64,000 nt of DNA, taken from the NCBI GenBank assembly GCA_026745465.1, contig JACYXH010000722.1, positions 223,501 to 287,500 of the forward strand. The letters run 5' to 3'. The first letter of the stretch is position 1. Each line of letters opens with the position of its first letter. The translations under genes and the position numbers were made by a program. Below are positions 53,335 to 64,000 of the stretch, one piece after another. A model generated the notes under the pieces. It saw nothing but the letters and a program-made list of their open reading frames with translations, was not told where the DNA came from and did not search any database. This DNA comes from Lota lota (Eukaryota; Chordata; Actinopteri; Gadiformes; Lotidae).

Positions 53335-54750
53335 ATGGCAGAGAAGATCCCTCAGCTCAAGAGTTTCTTGACCTGCATCGTGTGCGCTGAGATCTTCAAA
53401 GAGCCAGTGTCTCTGGGCTGTCACCACAGCTTCTGCTCCAGCTGTCTCCAGGCCTTCTGGGCCCAAGCCAAGAACAAGAACTGTCCCATCTGTAAGAGGA
53501 AATCCTCCAAGGATAATACAGACGTTAACTTTTCCATAAAGGAACTAGCTGACTCCTACGCTGGAAGACAGAGATCTGACCCCTCTGATGAAGGGGAGGT
53601 GGTGTGTACTGAACACTCACAGCATATTAAGTGGTTCTGTAAGGACGAGCAGAGAGCTGTGTGTGGTGTGTGTGAGTTCCCTCACCACCAGGGTCACACA
53701 GTGGTTCCTCTAGAAGAACACGTCCAGGAGCTGAAGCAGCAGCTGAGACCTGACCTGACGTCTCTACAGGACAAGAGGAAGAAATACCAAGAGCTTGAGA
53801 AGACATATGATGCCATGGTTCCTCACCTCAAGAGACAGCTGGTGAACACAGAGAGGAGGATCAGAGCAGAGTTTGAACAGCTTCACCAGATCCTAAGAGA
53901 GGAAGAGGAGGCCAGAGTGGCGGCCCTGAGAGAGGAAGAGGAGCAGAAGAGGAGGACCATCCTCCTGGAGATGAAGAACATTCAGGAGCAGATCTCCTCT
54001 CTCTCAGAGAGTCTCTCGGCTGTAGAAGCAGACCTGCAGAAGGACGGCGTGTCGTTCCTCACCAGTTCCAGACGCTCCCGGACCAGCACCAGAACCCTCT
54101 GCTCCGGTTCTGATCCCCAGCTGCTTCCTGGAGGGCTGCTGGACCAGGCCAAACACCTGGGAAACCTGAGCCACAGAGTCTGGGAGAAGATGGAGCAGAG
54201 CACCACGTTCACACCTGTTATTCTGGACCCAAACACTGCAGCAGGCAGCCTCTCTCTGTCTGAGGATCTGACCAGCGTGAGATGTATGGGTATAAAGCAG
54301 AATGTCCCTAACAACCCAGAGAGGTTCACTAGGTACGCTAGTGTTCTGGGTTCTGAGGGCTTCAGCTCAGGGGAACACTGCTGGGAGGTGGAGGTGGGAG
54401 ACCTTCCTAACTGGCTAATAGGTGTTGCTAAAGAGTCAGTGGACAGGAAAGGAGAGCGTACGGCTTCACCAGCTAATGGAATCTGGTGTTTACACCATGA
54501 CAGTGGAAAGTACACTAGTGGTTCTGGTGAAACCCTCACATTGAAGAGGACTCCAGAGAGGATCAGAGTCCAGCTGGACTATGATGGAGGGAAGGTGTCT
54601 TTCTACGACCCTGAAGACATGACTCTCATCTACACTTATCAAGACACTTTCACTGACAACATCTTCCCTTATTTTAGTGTTGGACCAGCAGGTAAAGCCC
54701 AGACCAGAGGTATTAAAGTGTGTGTTATCTCCCCCCGCGCTCAGCTCTAG
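53335..54750 (+). CDS. TRIM35-like E3 ubiquitin ligase, copy 1
   Basis: 471 aa in a single coding exon. RING finger C3HC4 with Cys14, Cys17, Cys29, His31, Cys34, Cys37, Cys50 and Cys53; B-box 2 at about 88-128 (VCTEHSQHIKWFC, HHQGHTVV); coiled coil at about 130-245 rich in Glu/Arg; PRY-SPRY (B30.2) at about 290-465 (LDPNTAAGSLSLSED, GEHCWEVEVGD, LDYDGGKVSFYD). TRIM E3 ligases of this layout act in the cytosol in ubiquitin signalling and innate immunity, with SPRY as the target-binding surface. An in-frame TAG just upstream fixes the start. The exon probably begins at 53180 after an acceptor, with an untranslated first exon near 52200-52340. Fish have many such genes; the exact orthologue is unknown. 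Confidence 0.92.
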   Translation: MAEKIPQLKSFLTCIVCAEIFKEPVSLGCHHSFCSSCLQAFWAQAKNKNCPICKRKSSKDNTDVNFSIKELADSYAGRQRSDPSDEGEVVCTEHSQHIKWFCKDEQRAVCGVCEFPHHQGHTVVPLEEHVQELKQQLRPDLTSLQDKRKKYQELEKTYDAMVPHLKRQLVNTERRIRAEFEQLHQILREEEEARVAALREEEEQKRRTILLEMKNIQEQISSLSESLSAVEADLQKDGVSFLTSSRRSRTSTRTLCSGSDPQLLPGGLLDQAKHLGNLSHRVWEKMEQSTTFTPVILDPNTAAGSLSLSEDLTSVRCMGIKQNVPNNPERFTRYASVLGSEGFSSGEHCWEVEVGDLPNWLIGVAKESVDRKGERTASPANGIWCLHHDSGKYTSGSGETLTLKRTPERIRVQLDYDGGKVSFYDPEDMTLIYTYQDTFTDNIFPYFSVGPAGKAQTRGIKVCVISPRAQL

Positions 54751-55219
54751 ATTGACCTGCTTCCTGTCCCCTGTGGTGAAGACTCATTCAAATATAGTAT
54801 AATATATATATATATAAAAAAAATATATATACATACATACATACATACATAATTATAGTATCAGTGAATGTCTTAGTACAGCTTGTATGTATGTATGTAT
54901 GTATGTATGTATGTATGTGTGTATGTGTGTATAGTATATAGAGTAGAGGATAGTCAGTGAATGTCTTGGTACAGCTTGTGTATGTACTGTATATATGTAT
55001 GTATGTACGTACGAATGTGTATATATTTATATATATATAGTATATAGAGTAGAGGTTTAGTCAATGAATGTCTTAGTACAGCTTGTGTGTATATATATAT
55101 ATATACATATATGTATATATGTGTATATATACAGTATATACTGTATGTATGTGTATATATGTATATATTAGTATATAGAGTAGAGGATAGTCAGCGAATG
55201 TCTTGGTACAGCTTGTGTA

Positions 55220-55270
<51 letters not shown>

Positions 55271-56130
55271 GTATGTGTGTATATATATATATATAGTATA
55301 TAGAGTAGAAGATAATCAGTGAAAGTCTTGGTACAGCTTGTGTTTCATTAACAGTGAGGGTTGAAAGTGTTTTCTGGTATAACATGGATTCTGTACGTTT
55401 AAATGTTTATAACGAGGGTGTGTAATAGAGACACACACCTGTAGACACACCGATGATATTGTTAACACAACTCAGTATGTTGACACAAAACCTACACACT
55501 AGAATCACATGTAAAAATAATAATCATCCAACAAGTATGAAATGGTGGCATGGTTATGTTAGTTATATTACTTTTGGTTTAAGTCATCCTGTTTATTCCT
55601 ATCTGTGTTGTTTTTCTCTTTATCCTCACTGTTTGGGACATATCTGTTTATACATATTCATGCAGAGTATAGAAAGGTGTTAGGGTTTGATTCCAGGGTT
55701 AAGGGTTTGGTTTTAGAGTTACAGATTAAATCAATGAGATAGATCATATTAAACTATGATTTGTGATTATTCAGATCAATGTGATTCCATTCCTGTTAAC
55801 CAACTAAAAGTTATTTCTTACACTATATATTGGTCGGCCTGTTATATGATTCATGTGTTTCATAACTTCTACAGATGAAGCCGTCTTAACGCGTATAACA
55901 GGAAACCTGCTTCACACGACTAGACTAAACCATCGTCTTCATCGGTTGAGGAAGTCATTGGTCTCCATAGCAACCAACTCGTTTCACTCATCTTTTACCA
56001 TTTTATTCTGCTACTAACTGGCCCTCCTTTGAACATACAAAAAATATACATCAGAAATATGAAGCTCATGATTCAACATTATTTTATTATTATGCTAAAT
56101 TGCATCTATAATATACAAACATCCACAATA
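54751..56130. other. TRIM copy 1 3' flank with TATG/TA microsatellites
   Basis: (TATG)n and (TA)n arrays at 54800-55310 with four copies of an ATAGAGTAGAGGATAGTCAG-type unit. The rest is unique AT-rich DNA. The whole block is repeated downstream of copy 2 (61165-62510) at high identity. Confidence 0.85.
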
Positions 56131-56139
56131 TTGTGTCGT

Positions 56140-56345
56140 CACTTTGTGCTGGCCCCCTAGTGGGTGACCCGTGGTACCACATGGTGACGTCACTTTGTGC
56201 TGGCCCCCTAGTGGGCGACCCGTGGTACCACAGGGTGACGTCACTTTGTGCTGGCCCCCTAGTGGGCGAGCCGTGGTACCACATGGTGACGTCACTTTGT
56301 GCTGGCCCCCTAGTGGGTGACCCGTGGTACCACAGGGTGACGTCA
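56140..56345. repeat. 51-bp repeat, four copies, each with a TGACGTCA
   Basis: Period 51 bp, unit containing GGTGACGTCACTTTGTGCTG and CCCCTAGTGGGCGACC. Perfect palindromic TGACGTCA sites fall at 56185, 56236, 56287 and 56338. TGACGTCA is the full cAMP response element. Confidence 0.92.
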
Positions 56346-57054
56346 CCACGCGCCGCGCTACCGTCTACATCTCATGTACAAAGTCACATAAAAAATGACC
56401 ACATGTTGACATTGTCAGTGTTAATAGCCTAATATATATATTAGTATTTTGTTCAATACGTAGACACATTCAAACCTGCAACTGTGAGAGTAGGACAGAA
56501 CAGCGTTAGTTATTTAAAATCAGAATAATATTCAATATCCACACCTTTTTCTCTAAATATTTAATTGACACATTTCCCTCTTATCAAAACGTCCCACTCC
56601 CACCAAAGGTAAAGAAACCTTCTCCAAACCCCAAACACATGCACATGACCTCATGGTAGCCGTGACCCCTGCTGTGAAGTCTTGACAGACAGATGGTGAG
56701 CATCAGAAGAAACACCACCCAGCTAGCGGCTAACTAGCTAGCGGATAACTAGCTAGCGGCTAACGGCTACACCTGCAGCGGAGGGGGGGGGGGGGGGGGG
56801 GGGCTATTTGGTGCTCTTGTTGAGTTGTGTAAACAGCCCCCCCGTGGAGGTGCTAAAGCTAAGCTAAGATATGACGCACTACGCTGAGATAATGAGTCAC
56901 TTTAATACAGAGAGGACAGAGTCTCCATAGTTACGGGCCTGGAATGTGAGCTCCAGGCTCCGTCAGGACTCAAGGCTGTCTCTTTATAATTAATTAAAGA
57001 GCCTTAGCAATCTTTACCTATCTTTAACAAACCTCCACTACACTGAGTACTACC
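56346..57054. other. Unique flank with poly-G
   Basis: Contains CTAACTAGCTAGCGG repeats at 56720-56765 and a G run at 56783-56803. No gene recognised. Parts reappear, rearranged, at 62600-64000. Confidence 0.5.
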
Positions 57055-58960
57055 GTGATGTTACCACTAGAGATGGTTAGTTTAGGTGATAAGTTAGAGC
57101 TGGTTAGTTTAGGTGTTAGGTTAGAGATGGTTAGTTTAGGGTTTGGGTTAGAGATGGTTAGATTAGGTGTTAGGTTAGAGATGGTTAATTTAGGTGTTAG
57201 GTTAGAGATGGTTAGTTTAGGTGTTAGGTTACAGATGGTTAGTTAAGGTGTTAGGTTAGAGATGTTTAGTTTAGGTATTAGGTTAGAGAAGGTTAGTTTA
57301 GGTGTTAGGTTACAGATGGTTAGTTTAGGGTTTGGGCTAGAGATGGTTAGTTTAGGTGTTAGGTTAGAGATGGTTAGTTTAGGGTTTGGGCTAGAGATGG
57401 TTAGATTAGGGTTTGGTTAGAGATGGTTAGTTTAGGGTTTGGGCTAGAGATGGTTAGTTTAGGGTTAGCGTTAGTTGCGGTATTTTTAGATATGGTTAGG
57501 TATTCTTGCCCGTTAACAGGCACCATTCGCGTGTATTTAGTGAAGGGGGTGTGGCCTCCTGATGCTGTAGGAACATATGATTGGACGGACGGCTCTGCCA
57601 AGCGGGTGTGTATGGAAGCTTGTTGGTGTCTTTATTCGAATGGAAATGCATTTTGAAATTGGCAATTCAATGTGCAATTCCATGGAAGTATTTTTAGGAC
57701 AAATGAAAATGCAATGTTGAAAAAGCTTTTAATTTTCATAATATGAACGCATTAAAATGAAAATGCAATCATCCACTTAGCAGTTGCATTTTATTGGACT
57801 ATTGTCCACTTTATTGCGGGGCATTTTTCGAAAATGAAAAAGAAAATTGTATTATTGCATTTGCGTTCATATAATGAAAAATAAAAAGCACTATTGCTAT
57901 TGCATATACATTTTCAACATTGAATTTTCATTTGATTACTGTCCTAAAAGTGCTTCCATAAAGAAACGTCCACAGGTGTGTCATGTAGTAGGCGTGGCCT
58001 GTACCACTGCGTACCTGCAGGCACACCCAGACCTACCTGGGTGTGATTTGACCTCAGTGCTCCCATGGATGAGGAAGTTCAAAGTCCTCCACAAATGCGG
58101 ACACGTTAACAATATGTGATAGAGCTTCATAAAGGAAAGCTTTCCACCTAGTAAAGCAAACCTATTTCCTCCCGGCTGAGCGTGTTCATCAGGGTTCCTG
58201 ACGGATGGTCCTGGAGAGGACGTAGGTAGGCCTGCTCTTTATCAGACATTCAATAAGTTGGCTGCGTAGAACTGCCTATTATAGCTACCTGCAACGATAT
58301 TACCACTAGGGATGGTTAGTTTAGGTGTTAGGTTAGAGATGGTTAGTTTATGTGTTAGGTTAGAGATGGTTAGTTTAGCTGTTGGGTTAGAGATGGTTAG
58401 TTTAGGTATTTTGTTAGAGATGGTTAGTTTAGGTATTTGGTTAGAGATGGTGTCGTAGCAAATTAGACAACTGGTGGCTGGCTCAATTTAAAAGGCTAAG
58501 ACAAGTGGATATCCGTAGTTGATTTATATCATATGCTACAGCACATAAAAGACACAGTTTCAAAGGCAACTCCACGCAGAGCAGAGTTCTGGAGAAAAAG
58601 CGCGCCGAGCAAAGGAGGGAAGCCGTTTTGTAGAGTGGAGCAAACAACATGTAAAAGGTAACATTAGATGGCACCTTTTACCATCTAAAACTGGTTCAGT
58701 GCATAGATAAGGCCAGACACCTGGTCGTAGCTCGACATTTATAGCGTCACCTATTATTTATGGCGGGTACAACGTACGGTCAAGATAAGATACGCAGTCA
58801 AGAACAGACCCAATGTTTTTAGAGAGGGGCTTGCTCAAGATGTTCTCACCTGATAACATAAGGGAGGATAACATGCAGCTGGGGGGAGGAAGGTAATTAA
58901 AAGAGAACAGATAGGTCACTATAGTGTGCACACAACAACTTGAGCGCTTAAACCAACTAG
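57035..58960. repeat. Duplicated intergenic segment, right copy
   Basis: Homologous to 37205-38480 in the same orientation. The right copy is longer because its GTTAGTTTAGGTGTTAGG repeat has expanded (57055-57480, 58305-58450) and because of a 300-bp insertion at about 57640-57960 that is rich in AATGAAAATGCAAT-type sequence. Confidence 0.8.
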
Positions 58961-58984
58961 TTTAAGCAAGAAGTCATTTTTCCA

Positions 58985-59528
58985 ACACAATTGCTAGTTT
59001 AGGTGTTCGGTTAGAGATGGTTATGTTTAGGGTTTGGGTTAGAGATGGTTAGTTTAGGGTTTGGTTAGAGATGGTTAGTTTAGGTGTTAGGTTAGAGATG
59101 GTTAGTTTAGGGTTTGGTTAGAGATGGTTAGTTTAGGTGTTAGGTCAGAGATGGTTAGTTTAGGTATTAGGTTAGAGATGGTTAATTTAGCTGTTCGGTT
59201 AGAGATGGTTAGTTTAGGGTTTGGGTTAGAGATGGTTAGTTTAGGTGTTAGGTTAGAGATGGTTAGTTTAGGTGTTAGGTTAGAGATGGTTAGTTTAGGG
59301 TTTGGGTTAGAGATGGTTAGTTTAGGTGTTTGGTTAGAGATGGTTAGTTTAGTTATATGGCTAGTTTAGGTGTTAGGTTAGAGATGGTTAGTTTAGGTGT
59401 TAGGTTAGAGATGGTTAGTTTAGGTGTTAGGTAGAGATGGTTAGTTTAGGTGTTAGGTTAGAGATGGTTAGTTTAGGTGTTCGGTTAGAGATGGTTAGTT
59501 TAGGTGTTAGGTTAGAGATGCTTAGTTT
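58985..59528. repeat. 27-bp minisatellite (GTTAGTTTAGGTGTTAGG)
   Basis: About 20 copies of a 27-bp unit, GTTAGTTTAGGTGTTAGG plus TTAGAGATG, with GGGTTTGG variants. It runs to within about 70 bp of the acceptor of TRIM copy 2 and replaces the promoter and first-exon region present at copy 1. Confidence 0.93.
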
Positions 59529-59748
59529 ATTACGTATCTTTATTGTTTGAGAAGTTCTTTATTGAGTTATGCTGATATGCTTCTCTTTTCTAGACCTCCT
59601 GAACCTGTAAGCTACAGACCACCTGTGGAGTTTATTAATAGAGTTCAGAAGAAGGAAGCCATCAGGAGTGACTTCCTGTCTAAGCGGCTGGGTGGCAGGA
59701 TAGAGTCACAACAGCAGTGTTGCTTCGGTACTTTAGATATCCGCTCAA

Positions 59749-61164
59749 ATGGCAGAGAAGATCCCTCAGCTCAAGGGTTTCTTGACCTGCAACGTGTGCA
59801 CTGAGATCTTCAAAGACCCAGTGTCTCTGGGCTGTCACCACAGCTTCTGCTCCAGCTGTCTCCAGGCCTTCTGGGCCCAAGCCAAGAACAAGAACTGTCC
59901 CATCTGTAAGAGGAAATCCTCAAAGGATAATACAGCCGTTAACTTTTCCATAAAGGAACTAGCTGACTCCTACGCTGGAAGACACAGATCTGACTCCTCT
60001 GATGAAGGGGAGGTGGTGTGTACTGAACACTCACAGGATACTAAGTGGTTCTGTAAGGACGAGCAGGTAGCTGTGTGTGGTGTGTGTGAGTTCCCTCACC
60101 ACCAGGGTCACACAGTGGTTCCTCTAGAAGAACACGTCCAGGAGCTGAAGCAGCAGCTGAGACCTGACCTGACGTCTCTACAGGACAAGAGGAAGAAATA
60201 TCAAGAGCTTGAGAAGACATATGATGCCATGGTTCCTCACCTCAAGAGACAGCTGGTGAACACAGAGAGGAGGATCAGAGCAGAGTTTGAACAGCTTCAC
60301 CAGATCCTAAGAGAGGAAGAGGAGGCCAGAGTGGCGGCCCTGAGAGAGGAAGAGGAGCAGAAGAGGAGGACCATCCTCCTGGAGATGAAGAACATTCAGG
60401 AGCAGATCTCCTCTCTCTCAGAGAGTCTCTCGGCTGTAGAAGCAGACCTGCAGAAGGACGGTGTTTCGTTTCTCACCAGTTCCAGACGCTCCCGGACCAG
60501 CACCAGAACCCTCTGCTCCGGTTCTGATCCCCAGCTGCTTCCTGGAGGGCTGCTGGACCAGGCCAAACACCTGGGAAACCTGAGCCACAGAGTCTGGGAG
60601 AAGATGGAGCAGAGCACCACGTTCACACCTGTTATTCTGGACCCAAACACTGCAGCAGGCAGCCTCTCTCTGTCTGAGGATCTGACCAGCGTGAGAGATA
60701 TGGATATAAACCAGAATGTCCCTAACAACCCAGAGAGGTTCACTGAGTACACTGAGGTTCTGGGTTCTGAGGGCTTCAGCTCAGGGGAACACTGCTGGGA
60801 GGTGGAGGTGGGAGACCATCCTGACTGGCTAATAGGTGTTGCTAAAGAGTCAGTGGACAGGAAAGGAGAGCGTGCTGCTTCACCACGTAATGGAATCTGG
60901 TGTTTACTCCATGACAGTGGAAAGTACATTAGTTGTTCTGATGAAACCCTCACATTGAAGAGGACTCCAGAGAGGATCAGAGTCCAGCTGGACTATGATG
61001 GAGGGAAGGTGTCTTTCTACGACCCTAAAGACATGACTCTCATTGACACGTATCAAGACACTTTCACTGACAACATCTTCCCTTATTTTAGTGTTGGACC
61101 AGCAGGTAAAGCCCAGACCAGAGGTATCAAAGTGTGTGTTGTCTCCCCCCGCGCTCAGCTCTAG
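59749..61164 (+). CDS. TRIM35-like E3 ubiquitin ligase, copy 2
   Basis: 471 aa, same length and layout as copy 1, 6414 bp downstream. All RING zinc ligands are kept (Cys14, Cys17, Cys29, His31, Cys34, Cys37, Cys50, Cys53). The coiled coil is identical in protein sequence to copy 1, while the RING start, B-box and above all the PRY-SPRY differ (for example SVRDMDINQ for SVRCMGIKQ, DHPDWLIG for DLPNWLIG, YDPKDMTLID for YDPEDMTLIY). The acceptor before the exon (59593) is kept, but no first exon or ISRE is visible upstream. It may use another promoter or be silent. Confidence 0.9.
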   Translation: MAEKIPQLKGFLTCNVCTEIFKDPVSLGCHHSFCSSCLQAFWAQAKNKNCPICKRKSSKDNTAVNFSIKELADSYAGRHRSDSSDEGEVVCTEHSQDTKWFCKDEQVAVCGVCEFPHHQGHTVVPLEEHVQELKQQLRPDLTSLQDKRKKYQELEKTYDAMVPHLKRQLVNTERRIRAEFEQLHQILREEEEARVAALREEEEQKRRTILLEMKNIQEQISSLSESLSAVEADLQKDGVSFLTSSRRSRTSTRTLCSGSDPQLLPGGLLDQAKHLGNLSHRVWEKMEQSTTFTPVILDPNTAAGSLSLSEDLTSVRDMDINQNVPNNPERFTEYTEVLGSEGFSSGEHCWEVEVGDHPDWLIGVAKESVDRKGERAASPRNGIWCLLHDSGKYISCSDETLTLKRTPERIRVQLDYDGGKVSFYDPKDMTLIDTYQDTFTDNIFPYFSVGPAGKAQTRGIKVCVVSPRAQL

Positions 61165-61657
61165 ATTGACCTGCTTCCTGTCCCCTGTGGTGAAGACTCA
61201 TTCAAATATAGTATAATATATATATATATAAATAAAAAATATATACATACATACATACATAATTATAGTATCAGTGAATGTCTTAGTACAGCTTGTATGT
61301 ATGTATGTATGTATGTATGTATGTATGTATGTATGTATGTATGTATGTATGTATGTGTGTATGTGTGTATGTGTGTATGTGTGTATAGTATATAGAGTAG
61401 AGGATAGTCAGTGAATGTCTTGGTACAGCTTGTGTATGTACTGTATATATGTATGTATGTACGAATGTGTATATATTTATATATATATAGTATATAGAGT
61501 AGAGGTTTAGTCAGTGAATGTCTTAGTACAGCTTGTGTATATATATATACATATATGTATATATGTGTATATATACAGTATATACTGTATGTATGTGTAT
61601 ATATGTATATATTAGTATATAGAGTAGAGGATAGTCAGTGAATGTCTTGGTACAGCT

Positions 61658-61728
<71 letters not shown>

Positions 61729-62510
61729 GTGTGTATATATATATATCGTATATAGAGTAGAAGATAATCAGTGAAAGTCTTGGTACAGCTTGTGTTTCAT
61801 TAACAGTGAGGGTTGAAAGTGTTTTCTGGTACAACATGGATTCTGTACGTTTAAATGTTTATAACGAGGGTGTGTAATAGAGACACACACCTGTAGACAC
61901 ACCGATGATATTGTTAACACAACTCAGTATGTTGACACAAAACCTACACACTAGAATCACATGTAAAAATAATAATCATCCAACAAGTATGAAATGGTGG
62001 CATGGTTATGTTAGTTATATTACTTTTGGTTTAAGTCATCCTGTTTATTCCTATCTGTGTTGTTTTTCTCTTTATCCTCACTGTTTGGGACATATCTGTC
62101 TATACATATTCATGCAGAGTATAGAAAGGTGTTAGGGTTTGATTCCAGGGTTAAGGGTTTGGTTTTAGAGTTACAGATTAAATCAATGAGATAGATCATA
62201 TTAAACTATGATTTGTGATTATTCAGATCAATGTGATTCCATTCCTGTTAACCAACTAAAAGTTATTTCTTACACTATATATTGGTCGGCCTGTTATATG
62301 ATTCATGTGTTTCATAACTTCTACAGATGAAGCCGTCTTAACGCGTATAACAGGAAACCTGCTTCACACGACTAGACTAAACCATCGTCTTCATCGGTTG
62401 AGGAAGTCATTGGTCTCCATAGCAACCAACTCGTTTCACTCATCTTTTACTATTTTATTCTGCTACTAACTGGCCCTCCTTTGAACATACAAAAAATATA
62501 CATCAGACAA
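61165..62510. other. TRIM copy 2 3' flank, duplicate of copy 1 flank
   Basis: Nearly identical to 54751-56060, including a 76-codon open frame starting MILLTQLSMLTQNLHTRI that is present in both flanks. That frame lacks any recognised similarity, and its conservation follows from the recent duplication, so I do not call it a gene. Confidence 0.8.
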
Positions 62511-64000
62511 GTATGAATCACATGGTTATGTTATTTTATTATTTTGGTAAATTGCATCCTTATTAAACAGTATTGTGTCGTCATTTTCTCTATCCTGGTA
62601 CTACTGGGTGACGTCACTTTCTGACCCTAGTGGGCGAGCCGTGGTACCGGGTGATCACTTTGTTGGTAGTATTAACAGATGACGTCAAGAGCGCTATTAC
62701 ATCAATGTACAAAGTCACATGAAAAATGACCACATGTTGACATTGTCAGTGTTATAGCCTAATATATCAGTATTTTTCAATACTAACATCTTCACTGCAA
62801 CTATGAGAGTAGGACAAACCGTTAGTTATAAAATCAGAATAATATTCAGATATCCACACCTTTTTCTGTTATATTTAATCAAAATCCCTCTTATCAAAAA
62901 CTCCATACCAAAGGTAAAGAAACCTTCTCCAAACACCAAACATTTCACTCATGACTATGGTAGCCGTGACCCCTGCTGTGAAGTCTTGAAAAAATGGTAC
63001 ATCAGAAAAACACCAAGCTTCGCTAATAGCTAGCGGCTAACTAGCTAGCGGCTCACTAGTGCGGCTAACTATCTACAATAGCTAGCGGTAACTACAGTGG
63101 CTAACGCTACACCTGCAGTATCTGGTCACTTTGTGCTGGCCCCCTAGTGCGAGCTAAGATATGACCACAGGGTGAGTCACTTTGTGCAGTCTCCATAGTT
63201 ACGGGCCTAATGTGGGCTCCAGGCTCCGTCAGGACCAAGGCTGTCTCTTTATAAAAACGAGCCACAATCTTTATCAACGAGCCTTAACGTCACTATCTTT
63301 AACGAGCCACATTTTATCTATCTTTAACGATCCTTAACGATCACATAACACCTTAAAACCTGCAATGACTTTCAGAACATCTTTAGTCTTTAAAATCAGA
63401 ATAAAATCAACCATTCAACCTTTCTGTAAATACTAGGACACAGCGTTTTATTTATCAATAGCTCCCACTCCCAACATTCTGTAAATTCTACCAAACACAT
63501 CGCTCTGACCCTGCTAACGAACCAAGACAGGTAAAAAACACACACCACACCTACTACGCTAAGACCTAAGTAGACTAACTAGCTAGCGGCTACACTATCT
63601 AGGCGCTAACTAACTAGCGCTAACTTACTAGTGGCTAACTAGCTACAACTAGTGCAGGCGGGGGGGGGGGGGGGGGGTAGGTGCTCTTGTTGAGTGTGTA
63701 AACAGCCCCCCGTGGAGGTGCTAAATGATAAGCTGAGATAATGGCTGATAATAGTCTTAGTGCACTCTCCATCAGTTACTCCTGGATGTCTCTTAGTTTA
63801 AAAACTCAATCTTTATTTTTAATTAGAGCCTTAACTCTCTTTTATCTTTAACGAGCCTTAACAATCTTTAATTAACACCTTAACGATCTTTATCTATCTT
63901 TAACCCTTAACTTTTATCTTAACGAGCCACTTTTAAATGATCTTTATAACCTTTCTAATACGATCTTTAATAATTAGCACTAACAACCTAACCATCTCTA
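62511..64000. repeat. Degraded, partly doubled copy of TRIM copy 1 distal flank
   Basis: Blocks of 15-60 bp from 56060-57040 reappear in order but with many small deletions, and then a second time from about 63330. Examples: AAATGACCACATGTTGACAT (62724), TCTCCATAGTTACGGGCCT (63190), a G run and AGGTGCTCTTGTTGAG (63661-63695). ATCTTTAACGAGCC units are scattered from 63250 on. No gene. Confidence 0.7.

Noticed and set aside
53180-53390. Upstream frame before TRIM (PPEPGRYRPPVEFINRV), conserved in both copies
   Set aside because: It overlaps the TRIM start in another frame; conservation is explained by the recent duplication, and it has no recognised similarity. More likely 5' UTR.
55453-55683. 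76-codon frame present in both TRIM 3' flanks
   Set aside because: Identity reflects the duplicated flank as a whole; no domain and no codon-level signal visible.

Overview
The window looks like a teleost fish genome, probably a repeat-rich lineage such as the cod-like fishes; the species is an inference. It has intron-split vertebrate genes with GT-AG junctions, fish-type hAT and Ty3/gypsy elements, fish-type TRIM genes, and an extreme load of micro- and minisatellites, which I estimate make up well over half of the first 37 kb.

Left part (about 6.3-29.7 kb, + strand): a cAMP-specific phosphodiesterase 4 gene, best read as pde4c. I could place 14 common exons (UCR1, UCR2, catalytic domain, C-terminus) with exact GT-AG boundaries and matching phases, plus one good and one weaker candidate 5' exon. 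With the 8307 first exon the joined reading frame is 2115 nt (704 aa) with no internal stop. Almost every intron is filled by a different minisatellite.

Middle part (32.9-36.0 kb, - strand): remnants of ifi30 (GILT, gamma-interferon-inducible lysosomal thiol reductase). Human IFI30 and PDE4C are near neighbours on chromosome 19, so this shared synteny supports both names. The exons that should carry the CXXC active site are absent and one exon is out of frame, so I call it a decaying gene or a mis-assembled locus.

Right part: a three-exon SAMD9/SAMD9L-like gene (39.5-46.9 kb, +, 1615 aa) whose N-terminal part is SAM-SAM-basic repeat-PYRIN where mammalian SAMD9 carries SAM and an AlbA-like nucleic-acid effector domain; a broken Ty3/gypsy element (about 49.2-52.1 kb); and two near-identical TRIM35-like genes (53.3 and 59.7 kb, +), each RING, B-box, coiled coil and PRY-SPRY in one coding exon. 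Copy 1 has an interferon-type (ISRE) site at its likely first exon; copy 2 has lost that upstream region to a minisatellite. The last 1.5 kb is a scrambled, indel-rich repeat of TRIM copy 1 flank.

The most striking pattern is that many minisatellites are seeded on splice junctions. The repeat unit contains the end or start of the neighbouring exon together with its splice site, amplified about 7 to 23 times. I see this at three pde4c junctions and three ifi30 junctions, and an acceptor array also precedes TRIM copy 1. How the genes might work together: pde4c is a housekeeping/signalling gene. The SAMD9-like, TRIM and ifi30 loci belong to interferon-linked innate or antigen-processing immunity, but nothing in the sequence shows they act in one pathway.
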